From NCBI GenBank assembly GCA_016927155.1, contig JAFGNE010000089.1:1-6471 (forward strand): a stretch of DNA of 6,471 nucleotides. Direction: 5' to 3'. The stretch comes from Candidatus Peregrinibacteria bacterium. Lineage in GTDB: Bacteria > Patescibacteriota > Gracilibacteria > UM-FILTER-43-11. The notes beneath the pieces are model-generated. The model was given only the letters and a program-made list of their open reading frames with translations, had not been told where the DNA came from and did no database searches. The number at the start of each line of letters is the position of its first letter. Position 1 is the first letter of the stretch. Position numbers and translations under genes: made by a program. Positions 1 through 4,587 of the stretch are shown piece after piece.

Positions 1-778
1 CCGCTGCGGATTTTTGGGGCTCCTCCACATGGACATCGTGCAGGAAAGGCTGGAAAGGGAATACAACTTGGATCTTTTGATGACCGCGCCTTCGGTTTCA
101 TACAAGATCCAGCTCAAAAAAGGGGAAACGAAAGACATTTCATCCCCCTCATTGCTCCCCGACCCCAGCCATATCAATACCATCGCGGAACCGTGGATTA
201 AAATGGAGATCGTGTGCCCCAAGGAAACAGTAGGCGGTATCATGAAGATCATCCAGCAGCGCCGCGGCATTTACCGCAACCTCACGTACATCGATACGAA
301 ACGCGTGGTCGCCGTTTTTGAAATGCCGCTGGCCAACATGATCATTGATTTTTACGACGCACTGAAAAACGTTTCAAGCGGGTACGCTTCCATGAACTAT
401 GAATTCATCGGCTACAGGGAAGATGATTTGGTGAAAGTGGATATATTGGTCGCCGGCGACAAAGTGGACAGCCTGAGTGTGATGTGCCACCGGAACGAAT
501 CCGAAAACATGGGCCGCCGGATGGCCAAAAAACTGAAAGAGGTAATCCCGCGCGCGCAATTCGCTATCGCCATCCAGGCCGCCATCGGAGGCAACATCGT
601 GGCGCGCGAAACCATTTCCGCCTACCGCAAGGACGTAACGGGCTATTTGTACGGCGGCGACGTGACCCGCAAACGCAAGCTTCTGGAAAAGCAGAAAAAA
701 GGCAAAAAACGCATGAAACAAATGGGGAAAGTGAACTTGCCACAGGAAGCGTTCCAGATAATCTTAAAAAAAGATTAA
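1..778 (+). CDS. lepA: Elongation factor 4 (LepA), C-terminal part, 5' end outside the window
   Basis: This is the last 258 codons or so of LepA/EF4, the translational GTPase that acts on the ribosome and back-translocates or remodels stalled complexes. The reading frame is open from base 2, where it reads RCGFLGLLHMDIVQERLERE, a strongly conserved LepA signature after domain II. The EF-G domain V-like part follows (EPWIKMEIVCP and the RRGIYRNL segment). Last comes the LepA-specific C-terminal domain, with AIQAAIGGNIVARET, YGGDVTRKRKLLEKQKKGKK and PQEAF near the end. The N-terminal GTPase domain is missing only because the window starts inside the gene. The TTG and ATG codons near the left edge are internal, not starts. 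The stop is TAA at 776-778, and ribE starts two bases later, which suggests co-transcription. Seen directly: the motifs. Known for the family: function. Identification is secure. Confidence 0.97.
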   Translation, partial: RCGFLGLLHMDIVQERLEREYNLDLLMTAPSVSYKIQLKKGETKDISSPSLLPDPSHINTIAEPWIKMEIVCPKETVGGIMKIIQQRRGIYRNLTYIDTKRVVAVFEMPLANMIIDFYDALKNVSSGYASMNYEFIGYREDDLVKVDILVAGDKVDSLSVMCHRNESENMGRRMAKKLKEVIPRAQFAIAIQAAIGGNIVARETISAYRKDVTGYLYGGDVTRKRKLLEKQKKGKKRMKQMGKVNLPQEAFQIILKKD

Positions 779-780
779 CC

Positions 781-1368
781 ATGTTCACCGGCATTATCGA
801 AACCACCGGCGCAGTCGTAAAAAATGCGAAAGGGCGTATAGAAATCAAGGCACCTCCGATGATTCGGCGCCTGAAAAAAGGGGGCAGTATCGCCGTGGAT
901 GGCGCGTGCCTTACCGTTATTTCCAAAACCGCAAAAACCTTTACGGCCGACGTGATGCCTGAAACCTATAAAAAGACAGTGCTCGGCCAGCGCGAAAAAG
1001 GAGGCTTGGTTAACCTGGAACTCCCCCTCAAAGCCGGTGGCCCAGTGGAAGGTCATTGGGTCAGCGGGCATGTGGAAGGCATGGCGGCGCTGGCCAAAAT
1101 ATCGCCCGATAAAGAGGCGACACTCCTCACATTCCGCGCGCCAAAAGAACTTTTAAAATACATCGTGCCCAAAGGTTCGGTGGCGTTGAACGGCATTAGC
1201 CTGACGGTAATCGGCGTCACGAAAGATGGGCTCACCGTCGGCATCATTCCTCATACCTACAACTTAACAAACTTGCGCGCGCTTGACCTTGGAGATAAGG
1301 TAAATATTGAAACCGATTTGCTCGCGCGGCACATGGAAAAAATGCTTAAGTCCCTCGCCAAAAAATGA
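781..1368 (+). CDS. ribE: Riboflavin synthase, alpha-chain type (RibE)
   Basis: This enzyme dismutates two molecules of 6,7-dimethyl-8-ribityllumazine into riboflavin plus the pyrimidinedione that RibH reuses. The 195-residue product starts with MFTGIIETTG, the hallmark N-terminus whose Phe2 lies in the active site, so ATG 781 is the right start although the frame is open further upstream inside lepA. The two homologous beta-barrels are visible. The first has GGSIAVDGACLTV (Cys43), MPETYKKT and GHWVSGHVEG (His92, His97). The second has KGSVALNGISLTV (Ser140), IPHTYNLTNL and NIETDLLARHME (Asp179). Length is slightly below the usual 200-215, the difference lying in a short tail. No Shine-Dalgarno motif precedes the start, which lies 2 nt after the lepA stop, so translation is probably coupled. 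The stop overlaps the ribH start as ATGA. Upstream pathway genes (ribA/B/D) are not in the window. Confidence 0.96.
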   Translation: MFTGIIETTGAVVKNAKGRIEIKAPPMIRRLKKGGSIAVDGACLTVISKTAKTFTADVMPETYKKTVLGQREKGGLVNLELPLKAGGPVEGHWVSGHVEGMAALAKISPDKEATLLTFRAPKELLKYIVPKGSVALNGISLTVIGVTKDGLTVGIIPHTYNLTNLRALDLGDKVNIETDLLARHMEKMLKSLAKK

Positions 1369-1832
1369 GCGATATGAAAAAAAATATCGGTACCCCCCTT
1401 TTTATCCACCGCATGGCCCATATTGCCATAGCGCGCAGCCTGTATAACAATGAGATAACGGAAAAACTGCTTGAAAGCTGCCTGAAAGAACTGAAGGCGA
1501 ACGGCCTGCAAGACGATTCCATTAAGGTCGTGGAAGTGCCAGGCGCTTTTGAACTGCCTTATGCCTGCCAAAAACTGGCCCTCTTCAAAAAATATGACGC
1601 CATTATCGCCTTGGGGGCCATTATCCGCGGCGAAACCCCCCATTTTGATTTTATTGCGCAAAACACGGCACAAGGTATAATGGATGTAAGTTTGAAATTC
1701 GGGATCCCCGTTATCTTCGGGGTCCTGACCACCAATAACCCGGCCCAAGCTAAAGCCCGAGTAAAGGGCGGAAAGCGCGGGGATAAGGGAAAAGAGGCCG
1801 CCCGTACGGCACTCAAACTGCTCACTATTTAA
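1365..1832 (+). CDS. ribH: 6,7-dimethyl-8-ribityllumazine synthase (RibH)
   Basis: RibH condenses the ribitylamino-pyrimidinedione with 3,4-dihydroxy-2-butanone 4-phosphate to give lumazine, the substrate of RibE. Family members assemble into pentamers or 60-mer shells. Diagnostic motifs in the 155-residue product are VEVPGAFELP (57-65), ALGAIIRGETPHFDF (82-96, with the proton-transfer His93), IPVIFGVLTT (114-123) and GDKGKEAA (139-146). Two points differ from the Bacillus-type consensus. The RFN-x-FITEKLL segment reads LYNNEITEKLL, so the stacking aromatic is Tyr27 and the preceding Arg is Leu. The segment around Arg132 and Lys141 looks one residue longer than usual and is rich in Lys and Gly. 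The ATG at 1365 overlaps the ribE stop; a second in-frame ATG at 1374 is possible and would lose only three residues. There is no Shine-Dalgarno motif. Adjacency to ribE supports the assignment. Confidence 0.96.
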   Translation: MSDMKKNIGTPLFIHRMAHIAIARSLYNNEITEKLLESCLKELKANGLQDDSIKVVEVPGAFELPYACQKLALFKKYDAIIALGAIIRGETPHFDFIAQNTAQGIMDVSLKFGIPVIFGVLTTNNPAQAKARVKGGKRGDKGKEAARTALKLLTI

Positions 1833-1843
1833 TTAAAACCAAA

Positions 1844-2212
1844 ATGCAGAAATTAACAATCACAATAGAAAATCTCAGCGACATCGAAAATGCCCATCTG
1901 GTGCGTTTTGAAGGCGATTTTGACGGTTACGCCAAAGAAAACCTGGTGGACATCCAGAAATATGTGGATGAAAGCACTCCCAACGCCATACTCGTGTTCG
2001 ATTTTAACAAACTGAATTACCTCAATAGCTACGCCATCGGCCATCTGGTGGCCTGGCATAACCATTTAGCGCGCCTTGGCGGCAAAATCATCATGGTGGG
2101 AACCAATAAAAATGTGGAGGATATTTTCGCCATCCTCGGCATCGGCGCCCTCTTCAAAATCTATCCCGACATGGATACGGCCGTCAAAGCCCTTAAAGAA
2201 GAAGGAAAATAA
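1844..2212 (+). CDS. STAS-domain protein (anti-sigma factor antagonist-like)
   Basis: A 122-residue stand-alone STAS domain of the SpoIIAA/RsbV fold. In that family the domain binds an anti-sigma kinase, and phosphorylation of a Ser in a D-S-S-G loop switches the binding off. Visible features are an N-terminal strand (MQKLTITIEN), a central hydrophobic strand and loop (ILVFDFNKLNYLNSYAIG, 49-66), an amphipathic helix (HLVAWHNHLARLGG) and the typical tail strand-helix (KIIMVG, then VEDIFAILGIGALFKIY). The phosphorylation loop reads N61-S62-Y63-A64 instead of D-S-S-G, so the usual acceptor position seems to be Tyr while the preceding Ser is kept. No anti-sigma kinase, phosphatase or sigma factor lies nearby, so a partner-switching role is inference from the fold alone. 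It sits 11 nt after ribH, probably in the same transcript, and has no Shine-Dalgarno motif. The fold call is fairly secure; the role is not known. Confidence 0.82.
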   Translation: MQKLTITIENLSDIENAHLVRFEGDFDGYAKENLVDIQKYVDESTPNAILVFDFNKLNYLNSYAIGHLVAWHNHLARLGGKIIMVGTNKNVEDIFAILGIGALFKIYPDMDTAVKALKEEGK

Positions 2213-2248
2213 GCAAGGGCGCTTATTCGGATGGCCCGATTCTTTTTT
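2208..2248. terminator. Candidate terminator between convergent genes
   Basis: A 7-bp stem (2208-2214 AATAAGC with 2221-2227 GCTTATT, 6-nt loop) spans both stop codons: TAA of the STAS gene at 2210-2212 and TAA of the minus-strand gene at 2223-2225. Read on the minus strand, the stem is followed by a short T-rich stretch (TTTTCCTTC). Read on the plus strand, a weaker alternative stem GGGC/GCCC (2217-2220 with 2234-2237) is followed by six T at 2243-2248. The stems are short, so bidirectional termination is plausible but not established. Confidence 0.35.
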
Positions 2249-2909
2249 GTTCCTGTGCGGCAGCTTCAAGCTTTTTAACCAAGTCCACAAAAACCGCCTG
2301 CATAAAATCATGGAGTTTTTCAAAATCAGGCGAAAAATTTTGGCGCGCCAGATAATTACGCAGAACAAAAGCGCCCAATTGGACAAGTACGGAAGAAAGT
2401 TCGTAAACTGCAGGCGCGCCGGTTTCCACCCTTTTCTTTTTAAGGAGACTTTCAAGGGAGCGGCGGGGTTTTTCATGCGCCGCCAGGCTAATGGCCATGA
2501 TCCACTGGTCAATTTCCTTCTTGCTTTCGGGAGAAAGGGATTCCATTGAAGACATGGGAGCAACGGTAAGGGCCCGGGTAGGTTTGCCGGCCAAAAGCGA
2601 TTTGATTTGTTTGGCCGCCACAGGGTCGGTAAGTGAAATGACAGCGAGGATCAGCTCCGAAGGGATATCCTGCGCCACTACCCTTGAAACAAGCAGGAAA
2701 AGGTCCGTGTTTTCCGGTTGGGACAAAAATTGGATGATAATCTGGGCCAGGTTAAAATCCTGGGCGCGGCTTTTGCCCTCCTCCTGCCACAACTGCGTCA
2801 ACGCGGCTTGGGTTTTACGCATTTCCTCACGGAACTGCTCATCGCTCATTTCGCGCTTTTCGGAAGGTTGCGGGCCTGAAAATAGTTCAAAATCACCCGT
2901 GTCAGACAT
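2223..2909 (-). CDS. Hypothetical helical cytoplasmic protein, 228 residues
   Basis: I do not recognise this family. The predicted protein is 228 residues, starting MSDTGDFELFSGPQP. It has no signal peptide and no membrane segment. An acidic, probably flexible N-terminus (1-20) leads into a charged helix (21-50, EQFREEMRKTQAALTQLW). A hydrophobic helical region follows (53-110, with AQIIIQFL and FLLVSRVV), then a Pro/Ser/Met-rich linker (110-128), then a second helical half (129-220, including KKEIDQWIMAISLAAHEK and QLGAFVLRNYLARQNF). The tail is charged. The layout suggests two helical bundles joined by a linker, perhaps a scaffold or adaptor, but that is only inference. Start ATG 2909 lacks a Shine-Dalgarno motif. 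The gene follows rpmA on the same strand after 68 bp and converges on the STAS gene with 10 bp between stops. Coherent amino-acid composition and tight fit with neighbours support a real gene. Confidence 0.75.
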   Translation of the reverse strand: MSDTGDFELFSGPQPSEKREMSDEQFREEMRKTQAALTQLWQEEGKSRAQDFNLAQIIIQFLSQPENTDLFLLVSRVVAQDIPSELILAVISLTDPVAAKQIKSLLAGKPTRALTVAPMSSMESLSPESKKEIDQWIMAISLAAHEKPRRSLESLLKKKRVETGAPAVYELSSVLVQLGAFVLRNYLARQNFSPDFEKLHDFMQAVFVDLVKKLEAAAQEQKRIGPSE

Positions 2910-2920
2910 AAGATAAAACT

Positions 2921-2953
2921 AAAAAAACCATAAATTATGGTACATGGTTTTTT
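2921..2953. terminator. A/T-flanked palindrome after rpmA, candidate bidirectional terminator or operator
   Basis: Two nested inverted repeats lie between rpmA and the 228-residue gene. The outer arms AAAAAACCAT (2922-2931) and ATGGTTTTTT (2944-2953) can form a 10-bp stem with a 12-nt loop. The inner sequence CCATAA-A-TTATGG (2928-2940) is a perfect 13-nt palindrome. On the minus strand the hairpin is followed by seven T (2927-2921), the right arrangement for rpmA termination, although the core has few G:C pairs. On the same strand 2939-2934 reads CATAAT, which resembles a -10 box 24 nt before the next start, so it could also be part of a promoter or operator for the downstream gene. Confidence 0.4.
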
Positions 2954-2977
2954 GGGAATTGGAAACGCGAAATCGGA

Positions 2978-3256
2978 TTACACGGCCGCCACGTTTACCA
3001 CTTTATTGCGGAAAACGCGGTTATCGTACTTGCGGATCCGCTTTTCGGTAAATTTGACAACGCCGTCTTTAAGGGCGAACAAAGTAAAATCCTTACCGGT
3101 GCCCACATTATCGCCCGCTTGGTATTTATTGCCTTTCTGGCGGATAAGGATATTGCCGGAACGGACCAGCTGGCCTTCATAAAGTTTTACTCCAAGGCGT
3201 TTGGATTTTGAGTCGCGGCCGTTTTTTGTGGAACCGCCTGCTTTTTTGTGGGACAT
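2978..3256 (-). CDS. rpmA: 50S ribosomal protein L27
   Basis: L27 is a large-subunit protein whose flexible N-terminus reaches the peptidyl transferase centre and helps position tRNA. The 92-residue product opens with MSHKKAGGSTKNGRDSKSKR, the near-invariant L27 start. It continues with LGVKLYEGQLVRSGNILIRQ, GNKYQAGDNVGTGKDFTLFA and DGVVKFTEK, covering the whole family domain; length is normal. There is no N-terminal cleavable extension of the Firmicutes type: the protein begins directly at the functional N-terminus. The usual partner rplU (L21), normally just upstream, is absent: the gene has its own promoter in the divergent region 3257-3375. There is no Shine-Dalgarno motif before ATG 3256. 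Identification is secure. Confidence 0.98.
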   Translation of the reverse strand: MSHKKAGGSTKNGRDSKSKRLGVKLYEGQLVRSGNILIRQKGNKYQAGDNVGTGKDFTLFALKDGVVKFTEKRIRKYDNRVFRNKVVNVAAV

Positions 3257-3283
3257 GGGATGTGGAATTAGGATTGCGGATGG

Positions 3284-3312
3284 ATTTTATATATTTTTAA
3301 GGATTTTGGCAA
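3284..3312 (-). promoter_or_regulatory. Sigma70-like promoter for rpmA
   Basis: On the minus strand TTGCCA (3312-3307) and TAAAAT (3289-3284) are separated by exactly 17 bp. Each hexamer matches the sigma70 consensus at five of six positions. Initiation about 7 nt downstream (near 3277) would leave a leader of roughly 20 nt before the rpmA ATG at 3256. This is the best promoter match seen in the window. Confidence 0.65.
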
Positions 3313-3326
3313 GTAAAAATTAGCGC

Positions 3327-3355
3327 TTGCGGGGAAGAAGGGTTTTATTCATAAT
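3327..3355 (+). promoter_or_regulatory. Candidate promoter for the membrane protein/LCP operon
   Basis: TTGCGG (3327-3332) and CATAAT (3350-3355) are spaced 17 bp apart. The -10 matches consensus at five of six positions, the -35 only at TTG. Initiation near 3362 would give a leader of about 14 nt before ATG 3376. The -35 boxes of this and the rpmA promoter face away from each other about 14 bp apart, so a shared regulator could act on both; none is identified. Confidence 0.45.
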
Positions 3356-3375
3356 TCAGGCACCCCTGAAAAATT

Positions 3376-4587
3376 ATGGAAGAAAAAAAGCCAAAAAAAA
3401 CGGAAAACTTTTTTATCCGCCCCATAGGATACAGTTTGCTGGCGGCCGTTTTGGTGTTGGCCATCGTCCAGATCACCCGTTCCGCCGCCATCATCCAAAG
3501 GGTGGGGAGCGACAATCTGCGCCTGGTCCAGGAATTCAGGGATGTCAAGGAAGGTGTCATCCAATACGGACAGGACCTCAATGAAATCCGCGAATACCTT
3601 CTGCTGCCGGTCAAAGAATACGCCTTGTTCCTGCCGGAGGAACCGGCCAGGGAAGAAGCCGGGAGAGAAACTTTTGGGGCGGAAATAACCCGTTTCGCCA
3701 GCGAAACCGGAACGGCTTACGACTTGGAAAAAAAACAAAAAAAGTCATATGAAGATTTTGTAGCCCTTACTAAGAACGCTGATTTCAAGTCAAAACTTTC
3801 CGGCATGGGCCTTGCCATGGGGCGCATGGAAAACACGACGGAAACCGCGGCCTTAAAACTTTTTGAAAAAAAAGAGGTTTTTTCCCAGCTCAGCCTTAAA
3901 AAAGAAAAGGCGGAATTTGAAATACAAAGTATTTTGGGGACGGATCCGTTAGGCGCCAGCCAGCCTTTGGCGGAAGCGGCCATCGCCTACCTCGAAGCGA
4001 ATAAGGATGCCCTCCGCGCCCTTAAAACGCGCCTGCCCGAACAGCAAAAAGCCATGGCGGCTCTGTGGGAAGATAAGGAAATCGGGGAGGCCCTTTCACA
4101 AAAAAAATGTTCCGCCACAGTCAATCCCATGGAAACGGAATCAGGTTTTGAATACGCCGTGAAAAACCGTGACGGCCAGGCGGTCCTGGCATTCCGTATC
4201 AATCGCAAGACGGGTGATTTTATTTTGGCTGATCAATCCTATGCCGATGCCGCCGCCCTGAAACCGGTCCTGATGGAAATCCTGCAAAAATTAAGCGGCG
4301 AATCGGAAACGGAACGGAAAATTGAGAGGAAATGGCAGGAACTTCTCGCTTTTCTCAAAAATCCGGACTTTTTGGAATCGCTCCAAAAAAGCCACTTAGA
4401 ACTCCAACCTGAAAAACGCGAAGAAGGAAGGGTATATTTCGACCTAACGAATAGCGATGACAAAAACAGGGTGGGCAGCGTGATTTTTGAAACGGGAACA
4501 GGAACTGTGATTTTTTTCCGCGCCTCGGACGGAGTGGAAGTTAAAGAAGGCGAACCGCTCGCTGCCGGCTCAAAAAAAAACTTTTGA
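3376..4587 (+). CDS. Single-pass membrane protein with helical extracytoplasmic region; probable N-terminal part of a frameshifted LCP protein
   Basis: Function not recognised. The 403-residue product has a short basic cytoplasmic N-terminus (1-16), one hydrophobic segment (about 17-33, IGYSLLAAVLVLAIVQI) and a long extracytoplasmic part, so topology is probably N-in/C-out. Residues 41-90 look like a coiled coil (VQEFRDVKEGVIQYGQDLNE). A helix-turn pattern recurs three times: around 125-145 (YEDFVALTKNADFKSKL), 223-245 (QQKAMAALWEDKEIGEAL) and 320-340 (WQELLAFLKNPDFLESL). The second and third copies are each followed by a strand-rich stretch (to about 286 and 382). ATG 3376 fits the promoter at 3327-3355; there is no Shine-Dalgarno motif. 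The end is unusual: A9, then CTTTTGA, overlapping the TTG start of the LCP gene. Because the LCP gene lacks a membrane anchor and this one has it, I infer the two are made partly or wholly as a fusion. Confidence 0.85.
   Translation: MEEKKPKKTENFFIRPIGYSLLAAVLVLAIVQITRSAAIIQRVGSDNLRLVQEFRDVKEGVIQYGQDLNEIREYLLLPVKEYALFLPEEPAREEAGRETFGAEITRFASETGTAYDLEKKQKKSYEDFVALTKNADFKSKLSGMGLAMGRMENTTETAALKLFEKKEVFSQLSLKKEKAEFEIQSILGTDPLGASQPLAEAAIAYLEANKDALRALKTRLPEQQKAMAALWEDKEIGEALSQKKCSATVNPMETESGFEYAVKNRDGQAVLAFRINRKTGDFILADQSYADAAALKPVLMEILQKLSGESETERKIERKWQELLAFLKNPDFLESLQKSHLELQPEKREEGRVYFDLTNSDDKNRVGSVIFETGTGTVIFFRASDGVEVKEGEPLAAGSKKNF
4159..4521 (+). repeat. Coding region of the last degenerate repeat units in the membrane protein
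   Basis: Residues 262-382 of the 403-residue protein span the strand-rich end of one helix-plus-strand unit and the whole of the next. The units align at about 232-286 and 328-382, with matching landmarks: ALSQK against SLQKS, ESGFEYAVKN against EEGRVYFDLT, and KTGDFILA against GTGTVIFF. Identity is low and the alignment was done by eye, so this is an ancient duplication at best. Confidence 0.35.
4572..4587 (+). promoter_or_regulatory. Candidate -1 frameshift site (A9 slippery run before UGA)
   Basis: Nine consecutive A (4572-4580) are followed by CTTTTGA. In the frame of the membrane protein the codons are AAA AAA AAC TTT TGA, so 4575-4581 is the canonical heptamer A_AAA_AAC in the correct zero frame. 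A -1 slip enters the LCP frame, which has no stop between the site and the LCP domain and is itself blocked upstream by TAA at 4542-4544. A6G/A7-type slippery sites and A9 transcriptional slippage are established in bacterial dnaX genes. A single missing A in the assembly would look the same. Confidence 0.5.

Noticed and set aside
484..780. In-frame upstream extension of ribE inside lepA, giving a longer product of 294 residues
   Set aside because: The extension is a Arg/His-rich shadow of lepA read in another frame. RibE begins at the conserved MFTGI motif at 781.
700..800. Possible FMN riboswitch ahead of ribE
   Set aside because: Only 2 nt separate lepA and ribE, and the preceding bases are well-conserved LepA coding sequence, leaving no room for an RFN element.
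1374..1376. Alternative ribH start ATG at 1374
   Set aside because: It cannot be excluded, but the ATG at 1365 forms the typical ATGA coupling overlap with ribE and neither start has a Shine-Dalgarno motif.
2342..2420. Two GGCGCGCC octamers about 70 bp apart in the 228-residue gene
   Set aside because: Both fall in coding sequence for Ala/Arg/Gly-type residues. They are not embedded in a longer repeat, so chance in a GC-containing gene is enough.
2076..2549. Plus-strand open frame of 157 codons across the end of the STAS gene and the minus-strand gene
   Set aside because: It overlaps two better-supported genes, starts inside the STAS gene, and its composition is that of a reverse-strand shadow.
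3728..3744. Earlier A8-C-A7G runs in the membrane protein gene, including an in-frame A_AAA_AAG heptamer at 3738-3744
   Set aside because: A -1 slip there meets TGA at 3750-3752 within a few codons, so it would only truncate the protein. It probably reflects Lys-rich coding, although it is a possible noise source.
4100..4107. A8 run in the membrane protein gene (Lys-Lys before Cys245)
   Set aside because: The main frame continues intact through it and no alternative domain opens in another frame nearby. Treated as ordinary Lys codons.
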